Source of the DNA: Allacma fusca
Taxonomy: Eukaryota > Arthropoda > Collembola > Symphypleona > Sminthuridae
NCBI GenBank assembly: GCA_947179485.1
Contig: OX359246.1
Coordinates: forward strand, 74,427,508 to 74,491,507
DNA length: 64,000 nucleotides
Reading direction: 5' to 3'
A program made the translations under genes and the position numbers. This document shows positions 36,900 through 48,221 of this stretch, piece after piece (position 1 is the first letter of the stretch; each line of letters starts with the position of its first letter). The notes under the pieces are model-generated. The model was given only the letters and a program-made list of their open reading frames with translations. It searched no databases and was not told the DNA's origin.

Positions 36900-37800
36900 T
36901 TGGTATCCCGGCCAGTTCCACTTTTCCACCTATTTTTCCACTTTTTCCACTTTGTCCACCTTTTCTACTTTAAATTTAAAAATTCCCACCGTACATTCGA
37001 CTTATTGTTCAGCCAAATTAAAATGTCACAACTTACTGAATACTTGGAATAGGTAAAAGACAGAAATGTCCAGTCTTCGAAGCTAGCGTTCAAGAGAGGT
37101 TTTATTGAAGGTGGCTGACCGATTTTGCAGACTAGAAAAAGAATATGGAAGGTATGCTGAATTTTTCCCCGAAGGATGAGTAAAGGTTTCATAATTTTTT
37201 TCTAAACTGGTAGACGAAGGAATGCGACATGGCGGTTATAAGTAAATTATATTTTACTCCGCACGTGTTATTCAGGTATGTAAACAACCGTGGAATATTT
37301 AGAAGTGATTTAACAACATTTCATATAAAATAACCGATTTCTTCAAAATATTTCACGGTTTTTTACAAACCTGAATAATTCATAAATAAAATCGCAGGGC
37401 CTACTCTTTTGTTTTTCGGGATCTGGCAGCTTTAGGGTTAGGTAATGGTTAAAGGAGTTCGCATTTATGTAAAAGAATAAAAATGGCGAGTGGTCAATAA
37501 AAAATCAAAATGTTAACTTGGATGTGATCAGTGTTTTCCATTTTTAGCCTAACCAAGCAGAAATTGAAAGTAGGAAGATTTCGAAGGCATATCAATCCAC
37601 CATCAGTATCTTAATTATTTAGTTCTTTACCTATCCCTAGTAAGTGTTAAGTAAGTTGTGACATTTTAAGGCCAAATGTGCGGTGGGAATTTTAAATGTT
37701 AGTGGAAAATTGTGGACAAAGTGGAAAAAAGGCGGACAAAGTGGAAAAATTGGGGGAAAAGGTGGAAACGTGGAAATGACCGGGATTGTAAAATCTAGCC
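36900..37800. mobile_element. Non-autonomous element, GTGGAAAAAGTGGAAA word family, one end damaged
   Basis: The right terminus, read inverted from 37800, is GGCTAGATTTTACAATCCCG, related to the end of 28270-29238 (GGCTGAGTTCTACTTTCCCG). The left end keeps only TATCCCGGCCAGTTCCAC, about nine bases short. Flanks GATGGTTT (36892-36899) and GGTGGTTT (37801-37808) differ at one position. TTTTTCCAC/GTGGAAA words lie at both ends. Confidence 0.7.
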
Positions 37801-38188
37801 GGTGGTTTTGTACAAAAATCAACATATGAATAAGGCGTCGATAAAACTAATTGTCATCACCCGACGTTAAACCAATTGTCATGTTTGGATTTGTTTTTAA
37901 AGCAATCCAAAGACAATTCGATTCATAAAAGCAAGTGAATCCTAATTTAGTTCGATTTTTATTCGATGTATATTCCTCAAATGTAACAGATTTGAAAAGG
38001 TATTTTTAAATCGAACTGTGAAGAGACACTCCAAACTTTCCAACGTTTACCTTAATACTTGAATTCAGGATTAACACACAAAATAATTTCCTCATGCAAT
38101 TTATACCTTTCTTCATCGCGTCGTCACGAAATTACGGCGAGAATTACAAATTATTAATTTTGTTAAATCCACATCTCTCAATTCGCAG
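37801..38188. other. 5' flank of copy B, no exon fixed
   Basis: The region immediately upstream of the first recognised exon of copy B. An in-frame stretch from 38094 runs into the exon but crosses a good acceptor (ATTCGCAG at 38181-38188), so it is probably intronic. Confidence 0.4.
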
Positions 38189-40228
38189 GAAAAATATACT
38201 CCTTCGCATCGAGTCCCGATTGGACGATTTGACAAAAGCCTTTCAACAACTGAAGTCCGAAAATGAGATTCTGCGGAAAGAGATCATTGGAGTCTCGACT
38301 TCTACACATTCTGAGGCAATGGGACTGATGGAAAATACGAATTTGAGAGAAATTGTGGAAAGAACGGAATTTTGTGTTAACAAAATTAATTCGAAATATT
38401 TGAAAAAAGAAAGTGAAACAGAAATTCCGAGAAAGTCAAAACCACGGCGAAAGGTGAAAACCATTGAAACTGATGAAACCGACAGCGAAAGTTCAGAGGA
38501 ATCAGCAGAAGATTTTCCAGTTGTTGAAATACGATCCAAAACTTTGGCAGATGAAAGAGAAATTTTGAGGGAAACTTTTGACACATTGATGAAAGAGAAG
38601 AAAGTCAAAGATGGTGAAAGTCTTCAGGGAACTTCTGTCCAAACTATTTCCAATCCAATTTCCAGGCTCTCGTGTGCATTGAAATTGTGTAAGAATTAAA
38701 AAATGTCTCAATTGCAAATGCTTGTTGTACTCGATGAAATAATTTAAATTTGAGTGTGAAACGATTTTTCAGCCAACTTTCTTGAGTCTGCTCTCACAGA
38801 CGTCGGATTGCATTTTTGGAATGGCACAAGAAACAGTGGACCTACGAGAGTGGTCGGAAATTTGAGCGAAGTTTTTTCTTTCAGTGGAGATCAGTAAGAA
38901 GACGAATTTGGATCATTGATGAAATATTAAATTTAGAATCTGCGACATCGTATCCTGATAAAATGAGTAATTAAACGAATCGGCTCCAAATTATTTATTT
39001 ATGACTCAAATCGTTCAAAATGATTTAAGTTGTCAGTTATTATTCTGGTCGGGATTACTTTTTGTTTGTGGTTGCTTTAATCAACGAACTTGTTTCAGGA
39101 ATTTTTGTCAGTTCTTGTGCTCGTTCGCAATTTCTAAAACCCTGCGGTTAGCCATTTATTGCTGTTGTCGCTCTGACGGTAATATTTGGTTCGGTATTGG
39201 ATTCACCCAGCGGACGTTCCTACAAATGCATCACTGCTCGACATATTACATCAAATGCCACCTGCACCCGATGTTTGCATGATGAATGTAATAACCTGTA
39301 AACATCTAAACAATAACAAAACGAATGTAATAAAATCATTCCATGATTTATTTTCTGAAGAAACAGACGAGCAAAATCCCACTGGAACTTTTTGTGTCCC
39401 ACGGAAATTTACTTGTGAGAGGTCACATGACAAATGGTCCACGATCCATCAATCACATCGAAATAATGGAATTGCTTGACACCTCGTGGCCACTTTCTGT
39501 CGTGAAAGGAAAGAAACCCCTCAAGGATGGAAAACGTTTCGAATTGAATCAATCCACGAAAAAAGACAGCTCAATTTCAGGTTCAGTTGGAAAAAGCGGA
39601 AGATTTTCTTGCAATGTTGAGATTGGTCAGTGATTTCAAACCTTTACATTTATTCAGGATAAAATAAAATGTAGATCGTCGTTGAATTTATTTTAATTTT
39701 TCAGAAAACTGTATGAACGTTCCGCTGAGAAACAGAAATAAATTCTATTCCAATTCCAACGATAAGGATTTTTGGCCTCTGGAAATTCCCTCCTTTCATC
39801 GAGAAACTTTTTCTGGATCAAGTAACTCGTAGGGCCTGATTTTACCCAAATAGCACAGGACGAGTTTAACATACGAGGTTTTTCGTCCCACTCGGGGTTA
39901 AACTCGTTTTTAACTAAGAGATGTTTTTAAATTGTGTTTGAAAGCTGCCTGTGACCAAACATTACTACTCAAACTGGTTTCTTCTTGGTCTCCACAAAAT
40001 ATGCTGGTAACGTTTTTAAAACGTCTTTACACTCATATCATTCCTGGCGCTAAAATTGCATGTTTACAAAGTAATGTTTACCGTTGTAAATGGCTGAAAT
40101 ATACTGAAACAAGCAAACTGCCATTTGGATTTAGGCTGATCTGAAGTACAATCGATCTTCCATGCGGTCTTCAAGGATCTACTCTAAAGCACATCATAGA
40201 CGCATCTGTAAAAGGAGAACAAGATCTA

Positions 40229-42187
40229 TTGCAAACCGTCAGCAAAAATAAAGGTGAGAAATTAGGTCAAATTAATACAAGTGTTTGTTCAAAACCTCTT
40301 GCAGCCAACCATGAAGAAAATACTATTGTTCCAAATATTGCTCCACGAATTATTTCTCCCTGGACAAATATTGGAAATACGCCTGGAAATCCAGACTGTA
40401 CACAGGTTTTTGTTGAAGTGAGTGAAAGTGACTCAAGTGACTCCGGAAATGAGACGGTTGATGTGGACAATGCCCAACATGATTTGGCTATCTGGGCTGT
40501 TAAAAATAAGGTTTCGCATATACATGTAAATGAGTTGCTTCAAATACTTAGAAATTTTAAGCAATTTAGTAAGTTACCCAAGGATGCCCGAACGTTAGTT
40601 TCCACGCCAAGAAACACTTTCGTTAAAAAAGTGAATCCCGGGTATTACTGTCATTTTGGATTAGCAAATGGCTTAAAAAATTATATTGAGAGTTTTCCAC
40701 TTGCTGATACTTTATTGAATCTTCAATTTAACATTGATGGCATCCCTATTTCAAAAAGCTCCAACAAACATTTTGTGCCAATTTTGTGCTACATTGTTGA
40801 CAGTGACATAAATCCATTTGTGGTAGGACTCTGGTGTGGAGAAAAAGATAAGCCAGAAAATGTGAATGACTTTCTTTGCGATTTTGTAGAAGAATGCAAA
40901 CGTGTCATTCAAAATGGTTTACCCATTAATGGAACAACATACCTAATTAAGATGCAATGCTTTGTATGTGATATTCCAGCTCGTGCGTTTGTCAAGAGTA
41001 CCAAAGGTCACACTGGCTATTCAAGTTGTGGAAAGTGTATAATAGAAGGAAACTTTGAAGAATATCGAACATATTTTGAAGCTCTGAATTCACCTATCAG
41101 AACCGACTGTAGCTTCAGAAATAAAGACGACGATCAACATCATACGGGAATAAGCATTATAGAAGATCTACCCATAGATTTAATCAAATGTTTCCCTGTC
41201 GAATATATGCACTTAATTTGCTTAGGTGTTGTCAAAAAACTAATTATTTTGTGGTTAAACGGAAAAGTTTCTAAATTTAGGCTTACCAGAGCCCAGTCCC
41301 TACAAATTTCAAGTCATTTGAAGAAATTAAGTGCAGCGACAAATACAAGTTCTACAGACGGCCTAGGTCTCTAGATGAAGTGAAACGATGGAAAGCAACG
41401 GAATTAGGACACTTTTTACTATATTCCGGACCTGTCGTTTTGAAAGGAATTTTGCCATTACAGCATTATCAGCATTTTTTGGTTCTACATGTGGCCATAA
41501 CGATATTGGCAAATCCTGTACTATGTACTCAGCACAATCAATACGCAAAAGAATTGTTGATTTATTTTGTTGAACATTTCGGGAATATTTATGGAAAACA
41601 ATATTTCCATTAATGTACATTCGTTGTTACACTTAAGTGAAGATGTTCTGCAATTAGGTCCTATTGATAAATTCAGTGCATTCCGCTTCGAAAATTACCT
41701 CGGATTTCTAAAATCTCTGATTAAAAAAAATAATGGCGAATTGCAGCAAATTCATCGAAGGCTGCATGAAATAAATACGGTGCAGCCAAGTACGACAGCT
41801 TATAAAAGACACAAGTATAAACAATATTTGCCCCGTTCACTACCAGATTCTTGTGGGACTCCCTGTTACGAATATATAAGATTAGGGCCAAATATTTTAA
41901 TATCAGATTTGCCCCGTGATAACTATGTAGAATTGAAAAATGGAAATATTTTTGTAATCCAAAACATATGTACGTCGAAACAATCTCGACAGAAAGTCCT
42001 AGTTGGCTACGAATGTGCTGTCAAAAATTTCTTCGAATTTCCATGCAACTCCGAACTAACTGGATCTTATGTAATAAAGACTGTCGGTGAATTGCAAGCT
42101 AACGGATTCGCGGACCGTATCAAACTACCTTGTTTCCACTGGTGCGGTTTGAATAAGGAGAATGTTCAGTGTTGTAGAATTCACTAA
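40229..42187 (+). pseudogene. tnp2-type transposase of transposon 3, two frame breaks
   Basis: The open part 40229-41374 has an acidic linker (ESDSSDSGNE), LLQIL...KLPKDARTLV, FNIDGIPISKSSNK, KPENVNDF, CDIPARAF, HTGYSSCGKC, DLPIDLIKCFPV and EYMHLICLGVVKK. After a frame change near 41345 comes YRRPRSLDEVKRWKATELG (to 41613). After another near 41600 comes NVHSLLHL and FSAFRFENYLGFLK (to 42187), with a C-terminal domain like that of transposon 2. The acid before YMH is Glu, where the other two copies have Asp. Probably inactive, unless the breaks are assembly errors or small introns. Confidence 0.75.
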
Positions 42188-44229
42188 AAATGAGGGCGTT
42201 GCAGTTGTTCCATCGATTTGGATTTAAAAAAAAACAAAATAGATTGTCTGTGGCCACCAACAAAATCGACAGAATTTATCAATAAAGCTGTGAAGAACCA
42301 ATCGCTGCCTGCGGTGGGCAAGGAATGGCCAACTTGCGAATTGAAGAGAATCTTTCGTTCTTACGGTAAATATATGTATATAAGCTGCACTAGATCGATT
42401 AGAATGTTTAGTTTCTATAAATATTTGTTTTTGCGCAGACACGTTGTATGATTTCAAAATTACTCTTACCAATGTAAGCATTAATTGTCATGCATAGCTT
42501 AAATATTATCCATTAAATCTATTTCAAATTTAGATTCTGTTAAAACTTCAGAAATAAAAAATATGGTTACGGGAAGATTTATCAAAACAAATACCATTTT
42601 GCACGATAAACTTTTGTGTTTTCAAAGAACGTTCCTAACTTATATTTGTAGATTTATTATTGAAAAAAAGTTCTGATAATTTGTTATGAAACAATATATT
42701 AATTAATCTTCGGTACTTTCTGAGTTTGGATCAAACGATTGTTGTTGAATGTGTGGATTTTAATATGATTTCAAATGAAATTGTTTAATTCTTACATATA
42801 GATACCTTCGAGAAAGCCCGCAAAGATCTTCCAAAAGCTACCACTGTCTGATTGGTGTAGTGACACTGAACCGGAAGGACGAAAAAGAAAGCGAACACAG
42901 ACTTCATTGAAGGAAAAGTATTTGGAAAGTTCTCATGCTTCTCAGCAATATCGCAAAAAAAATCGGAAAAATCAGCAGGATATTACGTTACCTCCACCGC
43001 CTCAACCAGTGACCACAACTGTCGCGATTGAGTCCGAATTTACCACGGAGAAAACAACCGACTCTTCCAGCGTTGAATGTGATCGTGAAGTGCTTGTTGT
43101 AGAGAATTCTGATCAACTATCTCAAGGATTTTCTTTGGGGTCCCAGGAAAGAAGTAGAGGTTCTCAAATTCAGTTTGATATTGACAGTTCCATTTTGCCC
43201 ATTTCTTCGAAAACTAGCCAGCATACTGAGGCTTACACATATGATGTATTGTCGCCAACTGAATTAGGTAAAATTTCAGTTTTCGTGATCACGCATTAAT
43301 TCAATGGAGTTCACATACAGTTTAGCTAAATAACTCCGTGTTTGACACCGGAATTTAATGTTTCAAAATATACCACACAATAATGCACAGAAGTAAAACA
43401 TAAATTAATGATAAATAAGTGGAATCGTTGGAACCTCAATTTTAATTGTAAGTTCTAGAAGGACTTCTACTTTAGAGATTGTAATGAGCCAACTCTCTGA
43501 AATACAGGAATCGATTAGAAATTTGCATGCAAAGATTGATTCAGTTCAACTGGGCAATGTTCCTGAAAATGACTCTGACTGAAGTACACAGGTCACACAG
43601 GATACTGCTTTCAAACGAAAATTGGTAAAAAAAAATTGACTGGCAATTGTATGTATATGATTAATTATTTTTGTCCTATAACGCTTCTGTTTTAAATTTC
43701 AGATTAGTCATCTGTCCCGTGTTGGTGGACGTAGCTGTTCAAAGTTTCTGTACAGAATGCTGGCGGAGCTTATGTCCGATAAAGTTGCGTCAAATTTTAG
43801 CTACAAGGGGCAACGCGCGAAAATGTGCTTTGAGGATTTGCGATTGAAATCCTTTTTTTAAGTAATGAACGTATTTATTAAGAACGCTTTAATTATGCTG
43901 TATAGTGCAATATTTAACAATTTGAATTTCTGGTTGACAAATTGTTTTTATTACAGCTTGTCTGAAAAAGAATCCACTCACTCGTAAAGGTTTGATGACA
44001 TTTGATGTGGAAATTGGAATCGGAGACTGGTTGAAGCGAGCTAACCAACGTTTGGAAAGAAAGTTGTCGAAAGGTGCTGCTTTAAATTACCCCGTATACG
44101 CCAAATGATTTATGTTGTATACATTCTGTGTTAAAGAGTTTATCTCTTGTATTCATAGATTTAAAGAATTTCTTCCAGCACACTACACAGGATGAGAATG
44201 TAAACTGCAGTGATGAAGATTCCAACTGA
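42162..44229 (+). pseudogene. DUF4806-type accessory gene of transposon 3, degraded
   Basis: It starts at ATG 42162 inside the last 26 bp of tnp2 (another frame): MFSVVEFTKNEG, then a frame break at an A9 run (about 42227), then WPPTKSTEFINKAVK to a donor at 42367. Next exon from about 42803: DTFEKARKDL, a second frame break, then a basic RKRKR and a Pro/Ser-rich region to about 43265. A coiled-coil exon follows (about 43474-43625; SQLSEIQESIRNLH, with a stop), then the DUF4806 core at about 43702-43860 (LSRVGGRSCSKFLYRML, KMCFEDLRL), then DWLKRANQRLERK at about 43957-44072, and a short last exon ending at TGA 44227-44229. The same exon order as in transposon 2. Confidence 0.65.
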
Positions 44230-45242
44230 AATACTTGGCATTTAAATTTTCCTGGTCGTCATTTAATTACACTTTTTACCCTCAAAATATAATAACTCAC
44301 GTTTTAATTATTTCAGTAATTCGAATATACTTATAACATCAATTTTAAACTTACATTTGTATATTTGTATAGTACATTGTAATTCAGCAGCCATGCTTTA
44401 ATACGTTTGGTATTAAATATAAAATTATATTTCTTGTTTTTCTCATTGTATAAAAGTTACGATTGCTGTGTTAAGTAAAAATGAATATTTACGAAGATTC
44501 GTGAAATAGTTTTTTGTCATGTATCATTTTATTTGGTCATTTTTGCATATGGAAGTTAACTGGCTTTGAAACGAGAACAGTGCCAGTAATGAATCAGTTA
44601 TGCCAGTTTCACTCCACTCACGCACCAGTTTAGTACCCGAAATGAGACGTCTGTGATACGCCTCTAGGGGTCTCATCTGCTGGTGTTACCAACGTTTCTG
44701 TTCTGTTGGATACCAAATAATCATGAGTTGGTGCACCAGTTACTCTTCATATTATATGACGTCTAAAACCTGTCCTGTGCTATCTGGGTATAACTTTCAT
44801 TACATAATTTAAGTGGAATTTAGTTTGGTTGCATCCAGGGATTTCAAATCATTTTTTTTCTTTTCGCTGGAATTTCGAAGCAATGTTTTCCTACGAAATT
44901 CTTTCCACGGACCTCGCTTTGGTAATTGCTTTGAAAGTTGGTTCTGGAAATAATTCACTTGCAGCTGATTCTCAAATTCCAGCCGTCACTGAGAAAAAAG
45001 ACCTTGAAGCGTTGATGAACCCAAGTCAATGGAAAATCCACGATTACAAGAAGTATTCGAATGTACGTATTTTTGTCTTCAAATATTTATTGTTTAAATG
45101 AGCGTTTTCAACACTAATCAAGAATACATTTTTGTAGGCAAGCAAACCCTTGGAAATAATTTCGGATCGAAATATCCGAGCTGAAGTTCAGATGACGGAA
45201 GACGAAAAATCAATTCTGAAAATCCGAATTTACGCGGTTTAA

Positions 45243-46066
45243 TCTAGTATTTGATTTTAGTGTATTTTCAACAAACCATGCAATAAAATTCTACCATTAA
45301 AGATTTAATTAATTTTTTTAAATACAAGCGTCTTGCAAAATATTTTGGTCCATAGTTCCAATTCATTGCTCATTTTTCCATTTTAAATAAACCTGTAACA
45401 TTGGGTTACACAAAGCGGTATTCATCCCTCCGGATACCTCTACTCTGTCGCAAAAAAGTAAAATTCAGGTTTAATTGCATATTCCTCACTTTGGGTTGTC
45501 AACGGCATATTCAATTTGACTTGTAAATGTCGTTTGCTTAAAAATCTAGTTTCGTAGTTACATTTTAAAATTGTGAGGTCATTAATATTCATTAATGCTT
45601 AAGTAGAAAATGCTATCTGAAATACTTCAAAATCAGGAAATACATGAAATTATTGTTTTGGAAATCAAGTACAGAATTTCAAAAATAATGTTTTTTGAAC
45701 ATTTCACCCGAGATCTACGTGCACTAAAAATCAGTCCTGCAATGCTAAACAATCGTTCCACAGGAGCTGGAAATGGCAATGGGGTTTTATAAACTACCAA
45801 TTTCTTATAATTGATAATTTTGAAAGCATGCTAACGAGAGGAACCATGCTCTTTGATGTTACTTAGCAGTGGATGTAAACTGAGCGAATTTATCCCGTTT
45901 AATATTTCCAGTTGATACGACGACGTTTCTTATTCGTTAGAAAACGTTCTAATACTATATGTTAAGGGTCACAAATAGTTTTCAACTAGCACGGTTGCGG
46001 CAATTTCAAAAGTTTGATTACTTAAGTATTTTGATCAAGTATCTCATTTTAAGTACTTAATTACTA
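45243..46066. repeat. 3' flank of copy B, and intergenic DNA
   Basis: 45243-45560 is homologous to 50229-50560 (for example GTAACATTGGGTTACAC and TCTGTCGCAAAAAAG). The rest shows nothing recognisable. Confidence 0.45.
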
Positions 46067-46754
46067 CTAGCAGAAAGCCCTGCTCAGCAGGGATAATTAC
46101 TACTTACAGGTTTGGGATACTCTTGCATAGACGCTAAAATATACATTACTATAATGAGAATTAAGATTTGAAATTTTAGAATAATTCAAACAAAACGTCA
46201 TGATTGAGTGCACTTGGGAACTTCCCACCAAGGCCCTTCACATGCCCCATGTTTGATCCGTAGATCGCGGCTGCGAGTTAGTCCCGCTTTAACATACAAA
46301 TGTTAATTTATCCTTTGAAAATTTCCTTAAATCCAACATTTGTTGTAAATATTTCATTTCTGCAATCAAGTATTTTCCCTTGATATTCAATATCGACAAT
46401 TTTGATTTTGTCTTTCTTTCCTTACGTAGCTTTCGAAAATGCACCATATAATTGTCCATTTGTAAAAACTTGTGATGGTGAATATATTCTCAAACAATCA
46501 ATGGTTGGCTCTTGACTTTTATTAATAGTCATTACAAAAATCACTCTGATAGGAAACTGCCTTCTTTTGAGTGTAAATGGAATATCAGGGTCGTATGGAA
46601 TCAAATCAATTTGTGGTATGAACACTATAACACCTTGAGCACTTCCTGTCAATATTTCAACATGAATGATATTGTACACGTGGGATGATAACGTTAACCT
46701 CACATAAATCCTTTTGAAGTTATTTGCAAAATCAGCTTTGCGAAATATTTTCAC
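46067..46754 (-). mobile_element. Helitron fragment: helicase C-terminus plus 3' end
   Basis: On the minus strand, 46754-46422 encodes about 110 aa with the end of a Helitron/Pif1-type helicase: ILTGSAQGVIVFIPQIDLIP, LKRRQFPIRVIFVMTINKSQ and VFTNGQLYGAFSKA, which correspond to the late helicase motifs (MTINKSQGQ..., H/NGQLYVAFSRA) with substitutions. About 330 bp further on a hairpin CCCTGCT-G-AGCAGGG (46092-46078) precedes CTAG (46070-46067) followed by T, a Helitron 3' terminus. The Rep nuclease and 5' end are missing, so this is a 5'-truncated copy. Confidence 0.8.
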
Positions 46755-48210
46755 GACAAGATTTCAAAACCACAAAATCCATATTTTCTGTATTTTTCTC
46801 ATTTTCACTCTTAATCTCTCTGAAATTCTCCCATTAAATTAAATGTAACACAAACTAACATCAAAACATTTAAAATTGTGGAAGAATCCATAAATGATAA
46901 AATCGTCAGAAAAACCCGATCTCGCTGTGGCCTCAAATAATGAAACGGTTCAATTCAATAAATTTGGAGAAATATAAAACGAAATAACTGCAAAACCGGG
47001 GAACCAAATATTTTATTAGACATTCGCTATATGAGCTAGAGGGAGGGCCAAATGTTAATAGCCACCCTGTACATGAGCGGAAAATATTCCAGGGACAAAC
47101 GAGGGAGTCACTGCGTTGCATTGAAGTGATAGTTAAAACGCTCTTATAAAGTGTAGCCTATGTGCTGAGCCCAAAAATTCCTTATAGTTTTAATACTACA
47201 TTTAAATATATTATTTATCTTTGCATTATGACCTTAGTGGAAACATTTTCAATTGAACTGGAGAATGACGATTTGCATTTGCAGCCAAACATTTTCAGAC
47301 GACTCTTCTGTTCGTGCACGAACAGAAGAGTCGCGACATGTCCACGCGCTGATAAGTTCATTTGGAATCTGTAATTAATAGACTGCTGTTCTCACATTAT
47401 TCTCGCAAATCTATTCACATGTTCTTCTAAGTAGTTCTGACATTTGACCTCAACTATTTCCTCTTCTGCTGTTCTCCCATTTCGTCGAAATGTAAGTCAA
47501 TTATTTCCGTAACTGAACCTGAAAGATAAAATTATTGTCTTTATCTCAACTAACATTGACAGGGAAGTCAAAAGAATAAAGTAAATCGTTGTATTTGTGC
47601 TCGAATTAAAGACAAGGAGCTTTAAAACTTTTGAAAGTTGCCCTGGAAAACTTTAAATTGGGACAGAATTTCCCTCCCAAACTCTAATCCTGATATTTTT
47701 TATAAAGTTGACCCGTTCCGGCCTAAAAAATCTGACGCAGGGTTAATTTACTTCTTGATTTTTATCAATATTTATAAATATTTATTTTTTCTCGTCCTGT
47801 CGCATTACTTACTATAGGCTTATACAAGGAGTCCCAAACATGTTTCTCACCCTCTTTTGAAAAACTAGAAATTTGAAAGTTTCTGAATGCTCACACAAAA
47901 TTTTAAAGTTTTGCAAAAGTTTAAGACTTCTTACGGGGAAACTGGTGATATATAGAGTAACATATTTTGAGGCATCGTGCAGTTTATTCAGCTGATCTGA
48001 TCGCAATTCCATCTCTCCACCATTTGTTAATAATATAATGAACGGATATTCCATTTTGAACTTCCATCACATACCCCAAGAATTTTCAATTTCGAAATTT
48101 TAAGCAAAGCAAGTCAACCGGATAAATAAATTTGTGAATGAAGCACCGCTAACAATTATTTTCGCCGACACACGTTGAACAAACTGCAACGTTTTTATTT
48201 TGTTTTTAAA
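46755..48210. repeat. 5' flank of copy C (shared with copy A)
   Basis: Homologous to about 6850-8060, including CACAAACTAACATCAAAACATTTAAA-like text, TTGACCTCAACTATTTCC at about 47447, and the ATTCCATTTTGAA block near 48049. No coding exon is conserved. A short inverted repeat, CTCTTCTGTTCGTGC/GCACGAACAGAAGAG, forms a perfect hairpin at about 47302-47331. Confidence 0.5.
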
Positions 48211-48221
48211 GGACTTCATTA

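Larger units (their letters stand above)
39845..44788. mobile_element. EnSpm/CACTA-like DNA transposon 3, with TA target duplication
   Basis: Terminal inverted repeats CCCAAATAGCACAGGAC at 39845-39861 and, inverted, CCCAGATAGCACAGGAC at 44772-44788. TA is duplicated at 39843-39844 and 44789-44790. The empty site GATTTTATAACTTTC is recoverable by comparison with copies A (about 10650) and C (about 49750). It encodes tnp2 and DUF4806-type genes in tandem, both with frame damage. CCCA ends with a 2-bp TA duplication differ from classical CACTA elements (CACTA/CACTG ends, 3-bp duplication). Confidence 0.85.
38189..45242 (+). pseudogene. Unrecognised tandem-family gene, copy B (split by transposon 3)
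   Basis: Exons 38189-38688, 38773-38893, 39211-39297, 39372-39625, 39705-39828, then after the insertion 44870-45062 and 45138-45242, all in the same phases as copy A and without stops. The coiled coil (DDLTKAFQQLKSENEILR), an acidic SESSEESAEDF linker, ATCTRCLHDECNN, LELFVSHGNLLVRGHM and MFSYEILSTDLALV blocks are intact. Two things argue against function: a 4.9-kb transposon in the intron after exon 5, and the acceptor of the next exon, which reads CTG at 44867-44869 where copies A and C have CAG/TAG. A truncated or mis-spliced product is possible. Confidence 0.6.
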
